DNA of 64,000 nt from Portulaca oleracea. Its lineage: Eukaryota; Streptophyta; Magnoliopsida; Caryophyllales; Portulacaceae. Shown in pieces: positions 11,715 through 25,200 of the stretch (position 1 is its first letter; the number at the start of each line of letters is the position of its first letter). The DNA lies in assembly GCA_029582165.1 (NCBI GenBank), contig CM055884.1, positions 11,288,537-11,352,536 of the forward strand. Reading direction: 5' to 3'. The notes beneath the pieces are model-generated. The model was not told the origin of the DNA and ran no database searches. It was given only the letters and a program-made list of their open reading frames with translations. The position numbers and the translations under genes were made by a program.

Positions 11715-12466
11715 ATGAGCAAGACATTTAGGATGTTCAGAATTATCAGGGTAACACTCCACTTCATGAAACAATAAAGGTGAGATAATACGAAATTCAG
11801 GGTCGTTCTTTTCAACTTATTATAAATATGTATCATCAACGTTTAACACTCCCTCGAGAATAGAAGGATGCTCAAGATTGTTACGGCGATACCCCACTGC
11901 ATAAAGCAATCAAGATAAGAGGAAGGAATTCGAGATCATTCTTTTCAACTCGTTATAAGCACCATCAATATTCAACCGATCATCTCATTAGCACTCACTC
12001 GAGAATCGAAGGATGCTCAAGATTGTTAAGGTGACATCCCACTACATGAAGAAATCGAGATAAGAGCAAGGAAACAGGGATTGTTCTTTTCAACTCACTA
12101 TAAGTACCTTCAATACTCAACAGATCTCATTAGCACTTGCTCGAAAATCAAAGGATGCTCAAGATTGTTAAGGTGACACCCTACTACATAAAGCTGCAAT
12201 CAAGAAAAGATTAAGAAATAAGGGATCGTTCTTTTAAACTCATTATAAGCACCATTTATACTCTGCGGACCTTATTAGCACTTGCTCGAGAATCAAATGA
12301 TGCTCAAGATTGTTAAGGTGACACCCCACTACATAAAGCAATCAAAGATAACAGCAAGGAATAAGGGATCATTTTTTTCAACTTATTATAAGTGCCATCC
12401 ATAATCAGTACGTAGATCGATCTCATTATCACTCACTCGAGAATTAAAAGATGCTCAAGATTATAA
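11715..12466. repeat. Tandem array, about 140-base unit, five-plus copies
   Basis: Copies begin at TTCTTTTCAACT near 11805, 11938, 12083, 12229 and 12371, with a partial copy before the first. Each contains CTCGAGAATCAAAGGATGCTC, AAGATTGTTAAGGTGACACC and ACTACATAAAGCAATCAA. The unit length drifts from about 133 to 146 bases. No open frame runs through it. Confidence 0.88.
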
Positions 12467-12863
12467 GTACTCATTATCAACATTCAACACTCATAAACTC
12501 TTATCAATTGTAATTAGCAATGTCCACTTAGTACTGTTGAGCAACATTTGATCAATTTATTAAAGATATATTTTCTTCTCCTTATTTTGTCTTGTTAAAC
12601 AGGGATTAGGATAGTTATGATCTCTAATTGTATTGCATTATCCGCCATTATATTCAATGAAATCCTATATTTTATTTCTTGTCACTTTTAATTTTTGGCC
12701 GTTTGTAATATAATATTCTAATAACTATATTTTTTATTAATAAACTGAGTTGAGTAACACAGCCTCTCTTTCATATTCATTTGCTTTATATTATTTTTTC
12801 ATATTTAAAATTTCTAAAAATGACTTGTGAGAGCACGTATTCCTAAAAACATGATATAAGCTA

Positions 12864-13156
12864 TGTAACGCCCCGGCCCTCCCGGACCGCAGACATTACC
12901 GATAATTGCTTCAAGGATCGCTGACTAGCCCCACAAATCACCACGAGTCTTTCCAGCGTGCTTCGTCCTCGCTCACACGCTGCCTAGGAAAACTTCCCAG
13001 GAGGTCACCCATCCTATGACTACTCCCAGCCAAGCACGCTTAACTGAGGAGTTCCCAAACAGATGAGCTACCATAAAAGAAGGTGCACCTTGGTGATATA
13101 AGTAGTCATTTCAATCCTTTTAAGCCACACTTTAACCACATATCCGGGATATTACA
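12864..13156. mobile_element. Solo LTR of a Cassandra-type TRIM carrying 5S rRNA sequence
   Basis: The 293-base segment begins TGTAACGCCCC and ends GGGATATTACA, with inverted TGTAA/TTACA ends. It is flanked by a perfect five-base duplication, AGCTA, at 12859-12863 and 13157-13161. On the minus strand about 12988-13065 matches the 3' half of plant 5S rRNA, including the internal promoter words AGTTAAGCGTGCTTGG and AGGATGGGTGACCTCCTGGG. Cassandra elements are the known TRIMs whose LTRs carry such a 5S-like promoter. It lies only 35 bases past the stop codon of the expansin-like gene, so it may affect its 3' end. Confidence 0.9.
12988..13065 (-). other. 5S rRNA-like segment with pol III internal promoter words
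   Basis: The minus strand reads AACTCCTCAGTTAAGCGTGC, continues TTGGCTGGGAGTAGTCATAGGATGG-like to GGTGACCTCCTGGGAAG. The A-box, intermediate and C-box words of 5S genes are present. The 5' third of 5S and a proper 3' end are missing, so this is not a functional 5S gene. Confidence 0.85.
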
Positions 13157-13191
13157 AGCTACACATTATATTTGCTCGCTTTACTTCAAGT

Positions 13192-16100
13192 TCAACTAAT
13201 AACTTGTACTCCGGAATCGTACACGGCCCCGGGTATCCAGCCCATGGGGATGTCATTGACAGGAACAACCCAAGCATCATTCGATTCATCTCCGCCGTTG
13301 CTGAACAACATTCTTATCGACAACTGTCCAATCGGAGGGTCGTTGCTCGTCCACACTGCTCCGTGGCCTCGTTCGAGTAACTTGCACGTAAAACTTTGTG
13401 TCTGCATGCATGTATTTATGAACCCAGAATTAGCGATAAAAGGATATATAATGTAGGCGTAGCAATATTAACTATAGATTAAAATTAAAATAAACTGATT
13501 CTAATTAATTTAAGATTTTAAATTGTTTACCACATTATTCATTCCATAATACTCGATCTCTTTGTTTGTTCCTAATTATTTGTCACCCTAACTAATTTAT
13601 AAAAATTAATGAACATAGGAAATCAAGATGAAAAGTTGCAAATTGAGAAAATATCCTTAAAATACCCTTGAAATTGGGTACAACTATAGATTAATAAACA
13701 TAGACTAATTCTAATTAACCTGAGATTGTAAATTGTTTACCACTCTCTTCATTAATATTCCTTAATATGCCCTTGCCCCTAATTATTTGTCACCTAACTA
13801 ATTCATAAAAACTAATGAACATAGGAAATCAGGATAAAAAGTTGTAAACTAAGAAAAAAAATAATCCTTAAAAATACACTTTTCGAATTGGGTAAAATGT
13901 TTATTTATTATCGAAAAATGAGTATTATAATTACTGCAATTATCAAAGTTAGTTTTCTTTTAACAAATAAAAGTACAGAGAAATTAGGTAATTTTTCAAA
14001 TAAAAAGGGACGTAATGAGTAATTGTATTTCAAAGATTTGAGAAGAAAATGGTAGTTAAGAAATTATTCCCTCTGTTCAATATTAATTGTCATAATTTTG
14101 ACTTTCGCGATCTTCAATATCACTTTTTGATTGATAATCTTTTACATAATATATTATCAACAATTGCAATATTATACTTTTATTATAGTATTTTTCGTTA
14201 CGATTAGCAATTTTATGTAGCAATCATTGTATATATTGAGAAATTTATGGTCAAAATTTTTGAAATTTAACTGCACGATTTTCAAAAACGACAATTAATA
14301 TGTAACGGAGGGAGTAGGTAATAAAATGCTGAAATTAATTAATAAATTAAGACCTCGCAAAGCTGAACGGCAGTGATGTCCCTTTGGCCTTGCTGGTAAT
14401 AAATAACGAAAGCAAGGTAATTAGGTTTGCTGCTGCTTTCATCTATCTTCAATGTTATGTTTTTGCCTGGGTAGCTGCATGAAACCCTGTTTTCATAACA
14501 CAACATATGGATCTTTTCATGCATCATAATTCTAATGAAGAAAATATATAAAGAAATAAACTATTATTTTTTACAAGCAGGAATATCTAGCCCGTCCGCG
14601 ACACATATCTCAGGAGTAACCACCAACCAGTAAGCTTTACAGGTCGGGTGGTGATGCAAAGGGGAAATACCAAACGGTCGTGCATAACATGTATAAACTA
14701 TTAACTCTACTTTTTACCTAGTGGGAATTTTTTTTGCTTCCACCAAGAATTGAACGTTAGTGAGCAGCTGAAAAGATGGGGTAGTTTGGTAGATAAATAA
14801 ATTAACTTAGGTACCCTAGTTACACTTGAATCCGAGTAGACTAGGAAATACTATTGAATCCAAATCCAGTAACTGGAAGATCTTTTTTTTTTTCAACACG
14901 GGTAAATGGGGCTGAATTGATTCTTCCCTTACAGGGTAAAAAAGAAAGGATCAATTGAGATTAGAAACCTCCTATCTCAAGATCAGTATCTAACCAGGGA
15001 AAACAAGAGAACAAAGCCTGGTGGAAGTTTGATATAACAGTCTTATCCATTTTTTTAAAAAAAAAGTTTGTTCTTGAGTATGATTAAACCTTGATTTCAA
15101 AATCATTCATTACTTAATTACTTGTCCATATGGAAAAGAATTGAGGTAGAAGAGCTTTAGAGGAGCCATAATACCGGACATTGAATAACCGACGTGTGTC
15201 ATGTTCTTTTCATCAGCACATAAGACAAGGATAGATAAAAGAAGATTCTGTAGAAAGTTGTGATTATATGTATTGTTGAACCGTTCTTAAGAATGATTTA
15301 CCGTTTGTATTGAACATCGACAACACCCAGGGCTAGCAGAGATGCAGCTGCATCAGGTGTTTGAGCCATCTTAGTAAAGGCGTGCTCGCTGAGGATAAAA
15401 TCGGTATCATCACCACTAGAGCCATGGTCTGTTATGGTTACTATGACCCCATTTTCTGAACAATAGTTGGTGTTGGTGCATATTACCTATAAAGAGATCA
15501 AACCCAATCATTCAATGGATGAGTTTCTAGCATAAGACATTATATCAATTCACAATATAGACAGATTAGGATAAATTTAGATGTAGGCAGTATTAGTTCA
15601 ACAGACATTCATGCTGCTCATTGAGATATTGACTTCAAGAGAAAGCACAATATGAAGATATAAATAAGAATTATGTGCTTTAAGGTTTTGCTTTTGTATA
15701 TGGATAATCTAATTTTAGATCATGATAATGCTGAAAGCCAGTTCAATAATTCAAACTTTAGGGATATTTGATTTCAGTATAATACCACCTAGTTTCTAGC
15801 AAACACATTGGAGAGTGATGACAGGAGTGCGGAGTTTGTTTGATTTTGATAATACATGTAAGACAACGTTGTTGTTGTGTCACTCTATCACCCAAGTAAA
15901 GTGCTTGGAATTTAATGCTAGTATGTTGAAGTCCAACACCTCCAAAGTTATTATTATTATTTATATTAAAAGTTCCAATCATTTCATATGCTATGATCAC
16001 AAAGCTGAAATTATTCAAATTCAAAGACCCTTTTAAGTTTAAGTAATTTGTCACCTGATAGCAAGCACCACAACCAACACCGTCTCGGTATAAGCTTGAT

Positions 16101-16979
16101 GTAGCCGATACATCTCCACCATTGACTGTGGCTCCAAATGTCCCAAACCCACAAGCTCCATCTGCATTCGAATTACACAAATATTCCTAATGAAGTATTT
16201 CTTTAAACATATTTTTCAGAAAGGCTTTTATATGCTAATATATTACATTCTAACGGTATTGGACAATAATTATATACCAAACTTTACACTAATAGACATT
16301 TATATCAACTATTTCTTGTTTATGTACTCCACTTCTTTTTTTCGGACAAATTTAAATTAAGCATAATACAAAGTTGTCCAAAAAATTGGTGATATAGTGT
16401 ACAAATAATAAAATAGGTCCATGATAGATTAGTATAGGGTCATAGGGTGATACCAGTGTCTAAAGCCCTATTCTTTGCAAGGGTAAACTACCCACCACAT
16501 TTTTCTACTCACTCCTACCCAATTCTACATTATCTAGCTAAACCTACCTACATTGATATAACTTTTCTACCTCCAACAACTCATTCATATCTACTCCTAC
16601 ATAAACTATTCAAATCTACTCAAATCTGCCCACTTCTACATACCTACTGAAATAACATGGCATAAGTATAAAATTACATACATTATTATCCAAGTCCCCG
16701 AAATTCACCATATTAACATCAAAAAGCCCGAAAAACAAAAGAAAGATCGAACCCAAAACTTTTAGGACGCAATCATGGGATTTTATAACATGGGTTTTTA
16801 GCATAGAATTAGCAAAGATAGTACTCACGATCTGTGCCATTTTGTTCAGAATTTGGGTAATATGCAGCTCGAGATTGCACAAAGCAGTTGGTGCAACTTT
16901 GAGCATTGGTTGTAGTACTTGTCATGATCAAAAGAAAGCATGTTGAGACATGAAACAAATGCCACAATGAGAAAGACAT
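13192..16979 (-). CDS. EXLB1: Expansin-like B protein
   Basis: Five exons join in phase: 16979-16829, 16161-16055, 15486-15302, 14486-14354 and 13401-13192, giving 261 residues, normal for the family. Residues 1-27 ([19 protein letters not shown]..., ending NAQ) are a secretion signal, so the product goes to the cell wall. The six-stranded barrel domain follows ([51 protein letters not shown]), then the C-terminal carbohydrate-binding domain ([64 protein letters not shown]). Like other expansin-like proteins it lacks the catalytic-type HFD motif of true expansins, and wall-loosening activity has not been shown for the group. Introns are long and carry a Stowaway-like MITE (intron 4). The number after EXLB is by best family fit. 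Confidence 0.93.
14067..14314. mobile_element. Stowaway-like MITE in EXLB intron 4
   Basis: Ends read TTCCCTCTGTTCAATATTAATTG and, inverted, CTCCCTCCGTTACATATTAATTG, flanked by TA on both sides (14065-14066, 14315-14316). The interior (TTTTGACTTTCGCGATC, TGATTGATAATCTTTTAC) is shared with copies at 26516, 39895, 54250 and 60464. Confidence 0.88.
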
Positions 16980-17239
16980 CTATCCTAAAGAAAGTAAAGA
17001 AATTGAAGAAAGTATATAAGAGGAGATGTATTGGAGTTGTGTGTGAAGATAGATTAGGAGTCAGAATTTATGTTGTATTTATAGAGCAAAGATTACAAAT
17101 AATGTATCTTGAGCTTGATGGACACTTGATTTTTACTTTTTATCACTTTGTTTGAAGTGAAATCATAGTAAGACTTTAGACTCCACTTGTTTCATGGTCA
17201 CTGCTCTTTGTAAGAAAAGTTCAATTCATAATAAGTTTA

Positions 17240-17555
17240 GAGTAGGATATATATTTGGATCGTAATAAACGCATTTTTATTATTAGATACTAATATATCG
17301 ACCTTTATACATGTGATTTTAATGTACTTACCATGACTTCGGTGATGGTGAACCAATTTGAAGGATGACTTAAGTGGGCTTGTACTAGTTCCTTATAGAT
17401 CTCGGGAATTTTCCACCACCTGCCATATTATCCTTGATATCGGTTCACCTCCACTTAAGTCACGGTCATTACATTAAAATCACCTAGATATAAAGGTTAG
17501 TATATTAATTATATCCAATAATAAGTATGTATATTACAATCCAATACCCTAAAAG
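17240..17555. repeat. Fold-back (inverted-repeat) element
   Basis: The left arm (about 17245-17375; TTTATTATTAGATACTAATATA, then GTGATTTTAATGTACTTACC, GGTGATGGTGAACC) is repeated inverted at about 17435-17550 (GGTTCACCTCCACTTAAGTC, GGTCATTACATTAAAATCAC, TATATCCAATAATAAG). It has no coding capacity and looks like a MITE; target duplications are not clear. A short related word set (CCAATAtCCTAAAAGaTGG) also occurs near 3251-3275. Confidence 0.75.
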
Positions 17556-18607
17556 GTGGGCATATTACAATCCAAAAAATCCTTTAAAATAATCAATGTA
17601 AAAGAAGCTCTAGCAAAAATATCATAATAATTCGGTGAAAATAAATAGATGATGACAAACTCTTTAAAGCAGAACGACTAACAATGGATGACCCAATTAC
17701 ATAGAGTTGGACCATTTTGATTGGTTCAATCCATACATTTAGACAATTAAACTTTAAAACATGTTATGTAAAAATAAGATATTTTCAAAAATTAGAATAA
17801 AATTAACCTGTTTATTAAATAGGTGGATCTGATTGGCCTATTACTCATCTCTACATTGAACCCTCATATCATAAGCCATCTACCTTGTTCCTGTTAGGCC
17901 ATTTAGGGCAAGTTGTATGTGAATTTCTGACACAACATTTTCATGGGATTGCAAATTGAGCACTATATGATTCACTAAAAGAATAGAGATCACTATGCAA
18001 CTTTTAGAGATAAGTGGGTTTTGAATTTGACATTTGTAGAATGTGTGCAATTGTTCTTCACATTTTAGGCCCCCCTGCACTACTAATTCTTCCTGACTTG
18101 TAACATCACCTATAGTCTTCATACTTCCTCAATAACAATTTGTGGAATCAAAATCAGTGGTCTTTGTTGCGTGACCTCAGTGCAAGTCCGATTTGGGGAA
18201 ATTCAAATTCAAATATAAACAGTTTTACCCTGACAAACATCAACATTCTTTGTAACATGACGGTAACATTTTACCAAAATCTACCGAAACTCACTAAAAG
18301 TTACCAAAATAGAAGCATAAAAATTAGATTTTTTTACTATTTTCCCCAAAACTTTTGCTAATTGAAGCTTATCAATGATAAAAATCAACCAAAAACTGAA
18401 AAGCAAAGAGGAAAATCATGTCCAAAATTGATACTCCGTACTTGCTTTGTTCTTTCTCAATGCCCAAAAGGCCTGTTATATCCAGAAAGTACTCCTTGAA
18501 ACCATATCTATAACAACAATCAGCTACATTCATAAGAAACAACATTCTGCTTCTTCTATCTTACAAATTTTCAAATGATTATATCAAATTTCTTTCTGCA
18601 TATCAAA

Positions 18608-18775
18608 ATCTCCTAGCTTTACACAGATGATAATGTTAAAGTGCCCTAGAAAAAGGGGGAATCTTAAAAACTAGACAAAACCTGAATCTCCTAGATTTAC
18701 ACAGATGATAATGTTACCCTACAAAAAAGGGGGGAAATCTGCAAAACTCGACAATCAACCGACATCGAAGTTGCC
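18608..18775. repeat. Two-copy tandem duplication, about 85 bases
   Basis: ATCTCCTAGATTTACACAGA with TGATAATGTTA follows in both copies, each ending in a G-run (AAAAAGGGGG) and ACTAGACAAA/ACTCGACAAT. It is in the expected 3' region of the helicase gene. Confidence 0.75.
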
Positions 18776-19271
18776 CCACTTTCGGCTGACAGCTGATGTT
18801 CAACATTGATCAAAGCAGCTTTGAATTTTCTTTTTTTTTTCATTTTTTATGAACAAAACCTGAATCGCATCCTGTTATAACTTAGAACCAATATGTCGAC
18901 TTCAACTGAAGAGGTCATAGGCTTGTAGTGTAACCTGACATGTATAAACCCAGATTTACAATTAGAAGAAGGTATTGTAAAGCCAAAGTAGAATCATGCA
19001 GAAACATAATAGCGCAAATACTCCACTGGTCCTATACATTCATTGCATGATCATTACTTTAGAACATCGAACATGTCACAATGATACGTATGCATTTACA
19101 TAAACGTACAGCACCGAAAACACAAGTACAACTCAAGGCGCTTTGGTGGAATCCTCGGAAAAATTTTGAAGCAGCTTTGAATATATCCTAGAACTATGCA
19201 CAATCAAAGCAAAACAGCTTTTTAAGTTTTGATGTGATAATCTTACCTCATCTTATGCACTGCAGAAATTA

Positions 19272-22200
19272 TCATTCTTGTGAAGCATAGAAATGAGGCG
19301 CCAGCTCGGCTAACCATAGTGGATCGATCCTAGTAACATTACGCATGTAATTTTGACTTGTTCGGACCAGTTCGTTGAATATAACGCAGTCATGTTTTGT
19401 TCCGCGCAAAACTGAAAAGGGGTGAATCTGCACCACCTGACCGCTTGCCAAAGCCCTGGTATCGAGCGGCACAACCAATTGAGCAACTAAGACAAGAAAT
19501 CTTACAGAAGACAGCTTAAGTTGCTACCAAGATTAGTAGATATCATACCTGTATGTCCCATCAGGCTGTCTTGAAGCAGCATTCATGAAAAAAGCTGCAG
19601 TAAGGCATCTCCGAAACAGAAGCATATCTTCACCACATGAAGTGATACTAAGGCCCATCTGTTCAACATGGCCTCGAATTTGGCTGAAGAAAGAACCAAA
19701 TCTCAGTTGACAAAGCCACATAATATAAACAGTACTACTTGGGAACCCGAAAATGGGTTACTGTATATGCTACTACCATTTTTTTTATCTGTCTTATACA
19801 AGGAATATGGGATAGTTAGTAAGAAAATTACCTAAATACCCATAAAACTAATCATTGGTTTTCTCTTAAGATAATCAATTTGTCATTGAGGGGTAACATA
19901 GGAAAAGCAGTAACAAATATGTTATTATTATTGTAAAGTGACAAAATACGACACGATGAAAGTTAGTTAAAAAGTCGGATAAAAACGGAGCTAGTAGACA
20001 ATAAGATAGCAGATGACTCCAAAGCAGAGAAAAAGAAAATGGTTGATCACTTGAAGGCATCTCAAAAAAAATTAGGGAGCAACTTCTCAAGCCAGAATGC
20101 CGAAAAAGATGGACATGATCATGGATAACACTTGATGCAAATTAAATGCAAAATGAGAAGAAAAGGATTATGTGTAGCAGTTTTTCTAGCAAATCAGTTC
20201 TAGCATTGAAAGAGACACCTCTGCTCCTGCTGCACAATACAAGGTGAAGAGAGGCTCACCTGTGTACATCACGGGCATGTCTTAAAGAGCGACCATTGAC
20301 GAAATTTTCTTTGCACCACTTTCTCATATTCTTCAGAGTCTTCTCCTTACTGCTGCTGGCATTGCTCTTCTTCAAAAAATCATCACAAGTTCTATACACG
20401 TTGATGAATGTGATGTGGTCCCCTTCAGAGCTCGCTATACGGTTTTTTGCAGCCCTTGACTGGATCACCAAGAAAACTTTAGTGACTGTCTCTATTATAT
20501 TCATCAGGTATTGAAGCATATCAAAAGCCAAAACTCAACAGTGAGCAAAATATGAAGACTATAAATCAGTTCAATTATATGTAAAGCAATTTATTCTCCA
20601 TCCAAAACATAACAGATTTTTTTACATAAATAACCTATGAGGTTAAGTGTAATTACAAGGTTACCCATTTGTTTGCGATGTAGCTTTCATAGCCCCTCAC
20701 ATTTGCAACTAAATACGCATTTACTTATTTCCGGTCAAACATAGTTTTCAAAAAATTGGTCAAAGGTACCCCAATATTTGGGATAATTATTTTTCAGTAC
20801 CCCAACTTTTCAAAACTCATTTTGAGGTACCTTTAATTTTTGGGTTAGTAATTATTTGTTGTTTTTCCGGCCATCAATTTTATTAATTGACCGAAATACC
20901 CTTGTTCTCCCGTTTTTGAAGAAATACCCTTGAAGAAGAAGAATAAGGGTATTTCGGTCACTTAATAAAATTGATGGCCGGAAAAGCACCAAATAATTAC
21001 TAACTCAAAAATTAAGGGTACCTCAAAATGAGTTTTGAAAAGTTGGGGTACTGAAAAATAATTACCCCAAATATTGGGGTACCTCCAAGTAATTTTTTGC
21101 ATAGTTTTTGAGACTTGAATTAACCAAAATGCCCTTGTCAATGTGTTTTCAGTAAACTTTGTTTACTCCCTTTCAATTCATTTTCATTTTGTTTTTCGGG
21201 AGTGTATTTAGCGGCAAAGGTTATGGGGTATGAAAGCTAAGATGTAAACAACACAGGTAACTTTGTAAGTATACTTAAACACAGGGAACATACACATGCT
21301 AAAAAAATCCAAAAAATAACACCTAAAATTTCCTTCAACGTCCGTACCTCATCTTGCTTATCACGCGGCATGTAGAAAATTGATTCAACGGAAAGCATAG
21401 CTACAGTTATTAGCATTTCCTCCAAGCAGTTGAATTGACTAGCTAAGATGAGGGCCTTGGAATAAATCGGGTCTAATGGAACTCTAGCCATCTGGTGTCC
21501 AATAGGATCAGAGAGCTTATAATCCTCTGTAAGAGCACCAAGCAAGAATAATTCTTCCAGGGACTTCACAATAGCCAACCTGGTCAATTTCAAGAGAATT
21601 GTCAAGCACCAGAATAAGTATAAAGGCATAGCCAATTTATCACTGCAATGCTGGGACCAACTATTTTAATCAATAAAGATATGTAGATATCCAATAAAGC
21701 AAATAAGAATCAGTAAACGAGGAAAACTACAGGAACAATGCAGCTTTCTGGGATTCAGGATAAATCACTGACACTCAATGTATTCATGAATATATTGGGA
21801 AAATACTAAAATCATGTATTGAATTGTTTGATCACACAACTTGAAAGTTCAATCACTAATAATGCTATGAGTATGAGCAGATGGATCAATTAAGTATACA
21901 ATTTTACATAAGCTTTTGCGAATTATCACGAGTTTGCTAAGGAAAACTTCCAACCTGAGAAGAATCCCACAGCAAAGTTACTAATAATGCTTTGAGTTTG
22001 CAAATTATCACGAGTTTGCTAACGAAATTCAAAGTTTGTGGATAACTATTAATGACGATATTGTTAAAAAATGGGCAAAAAGACTACTCCATGAATGCAC
22101 CCCTTTTTATATTTCTTGATGACCTTTGCAGAGAGCTTGAACTTGACCTCAAACCTATTCTCCCTAGCTCAACTGAGCATGGAATCACAATCGGCTCTTC

Positions 22201-25200
22201 ATGGCTGGTGGAACGTAAGCCACTAAAAAGACATGCCTGTGTACATGCACAAATACTGCACATGTATATTGGTTTAATACAACAACAACAACAACCACAA
22301 TCCCCTGTGTAGTTCTAGTAACGCGACGTATGGGGGGACACAGATGTAAGCACCCTTGTGTACATGCATATTGGTTTAGTAAGTAACAATATTTGTCCTT
22401 ACCGTGAGGGCTTTTCCATAAAATCAAAGCTCATTATATCATCAATGCCAAGAGCCTTGAGCTGTAGAATGACATTTGAGAGGTTGCATCGCTTAATTTC
22501 TGGTACAGTGGAATCTGCAAGTTTATCAAATTCCCTCTCTGGATATAGGCGAAAACATTTTCCCGGTCCTTCACGCCCTGCACGTCCACTGAAAAAACAG
22601 TGCACACATAAATTTTAAGTCAAAACCAGAATATGCATGTTGACCAAATAGTGTGACAGAACCTATTCGCTTACCTCCTTTGAAGAGCCTGTGCTTTTGA
22701 CGTCGGAATAATATTTAATGATTCTATCCCTGTGCGTGGGTTGTAGTTGCGTGCTTTCACTACTCCAGGGTCTATAACATACTTGATTCCTGGTATTGTC
22801 ACAGATGTCTCTGCAATATTTGTTGCCAGTATTACCTACACAAGAGATGTAACAAAAGTCATGTGTTTTGGGAAGAGATCTGCAGGTGTCCATAACAAAG
22901 GCAAAATAGCAACAAATTTTAGTCAGAACTTCACCAAGAATTCATTAACTCTACTCTTACAGTGCCATGTGATAAGAACCTTTTTTTTAAATATGAACTC
23001 TACATGAGCTTGTGTCCATAATCCAGATAGCTTAAAAAGAATCTATTCTTCAAGTAGCTCTACTTGAGCTTATGTCCATAATCAAAAGAATCTATTTTTC
23101 AAGATAGACTGCAATGGTCTAAAGCAAAATGCCTATCTGAATCTCTTCTACTGTAGTAGGTGGTGAATGACCTCACAATCTTGGGTCAATCAGAACCAAT
23201 TTCTGCGTCTACGGTAGGGCTTTTGGATTTGGACTCCACTTGAAATTTGTTACACTGCTCACATACGAATACAAAACAAATTCAACAAGAAAGCTTAGTA
23301 TACCTTACGAACTCCAGATGGTGCGGGCATGAAAGCTTTCATCTGCTTTTCAGAGGGTAGAGAGGCAAAGATTGGAACAATTAAAAGGTTTTGTTTTTCC
23401 TTAGGTAGATATTGCAGTTTATCTTTTATGAGCCCCTCAACAGCTTCAATCTCTTCTTGACCAGTCAAAAATACGAGTATGTCACCAGCAGCCTCTTTGG
23501 AATGGATCTGGAATGTTAAATACATTAATAGGATAATCGCATCAAAGCGAAGAACCATTTAAAAGAACAAGAAGAAAGGAAAAGAAAAGAAACGAAACAA
23601 GATAAGTCTTGGAATGAACCGCACAATCCATTTAAAGGTGACCAGCAAAATAACTTACAGCTACAAAGCTATCATACAATGATCTAGAACTACTTGTGAA
23701 ACATATAAATACAAGAGACTATCCAAATTGTGAAATGTTTCATGTTATTTTATGTAAGACACTAGCATGGGCTAGGAATAGTTGACCAGACATAGTTATC
23801 AGCCACATGTTATCAGGCGGGTTTGCATGTTTTAACCCGTTTGATTAAATGGGTTAGGTTTAGGTCAAATCTCTCCACGTGAAAGAAAATACCTATTTAA
23901 CTTGTTTAATTAAAAAAGTTAAACGGGTATTACCCAGTCATTATTAACCCATTAATCGCTTGTTAATAAGACCAGATGAAATAAAGTTGGTTTGCTAGCT
24001 TAGCAAGCAAATAAAGTAGTGTGTGTTGTACTTTTTGCAATGTGTAAATTCTTCACTTGTGAGAATGACAAATACAATGAACAGCTCTTGCGGCTGAAAA
24101 GTTTATCTTCCCTTGTTTTGAAGCATAATGTTAAAATTTTGTACAGACAAGTTCATAGGCAAATAAGAAAACTGATTTGGCCTGTTTACTTAAACGGGTC
24201 AAATTGGGTGTCTAAAAATCAGATGGTTAATGGTTTCAACTTTCCACCCATTTAATAAATGGGTGAGGTTCTTATCAAGGTTTTTCAACCAGTTTAAGTT
24301 TGATATGAACCCAAAACCGAACGATAATCCCAACCGCAACACAAACCCGACCCAGCCTAACCTATTAGCCAGCCCTATTTAGATCTATAGAGTACTGCTC
24401 ATACTTGCCATACAAAACCAATTGAAAAATAGGAAATTAACACAAAATGAGAGGGAGCGTGTCCATTAAGCATTGACTAGCGATTGTTCACAAATCACAA
24501 CAATATTCAGGAATTCACCTTCCTCACAAATGGCATCATTACTGGTCATATATAGGCATCCTCACTTTTGTTCGTATCAACAAACATTTACGTATGAGAT
24601 TATCTTTCAAAAGAACAAATATATGCCAATGAGAAATATGGGTTAATTGCTTCATATTTCTTTTGGTATTAACAAAAGGACAATGATCGAGAGGCTAAAT
24701 ATTTGGTTACCTGAAATATTGTCATCATTGCTGCATCAACATAATCTGGCTCAGGATTCTTGGTATAAAATACATTAACCTCGTACTGTCGGCCTTGAAC
24801 ATGGACAGCTTTTGCACCACCAAAGTACTCAGAAAAAATACGTGCATCTAAACTGGCAGACATAACAATTAGCCTTAAGGGAGGAATCTTTCCAACCCGG
24901 CATTTTTTTAGAGGCCTGGTCTGATCTTTCTCCAACGTTGAGTCATCTTTCGTAGTTGTAGGGCCAGAATTCATGGACTCATTTGCAGTTTGAGATCTTG
25001 CTTTCTGCACCTTTTTCAGCAAGCCCAGTAGCACATCAGTGTGAATGGTCCTCTCATGAGCTTCATCAACAATTACAACTGAATACTTAGATAGATAAGG
25101 GTCCAATAATGCCTCCCTGAATATCATCCAAGCCTCATATCAATTAATCTGCAATGAAATTATATGGGAGACATAAACAACACCCAAGAATTGACCATCT

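Larger units (their letters stand above)
16980..19271. other. Spacer between EXLB and the helicase
   Basis: It should contain the EXLB promoter and the helicase 3' untranslated region, but no gene of its own is visible. It also holds a fold-back element and a short tandem duplication listed separately. Confidence 0.6.

Noticed and set aside
11715..12466. A CRISPR array
   Set aside because: Repeats are about 140 bases, diverged and without unique spacers, in a plant nuclear context.
12988..13065. A functional 5S rRNA gene
   Set aside because: Only the 3' part is present, it lacks proper ends and a T-run terminator, and it sits inside LTR-like borders with target duplications.
15758..16054. 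Read-through extension of EXLB exon 2
   Set aside because: The family sequence continues in the exon at 15486-15302 after a good CAG/GTGACA donor; the extension lacks the conserved cysteines.
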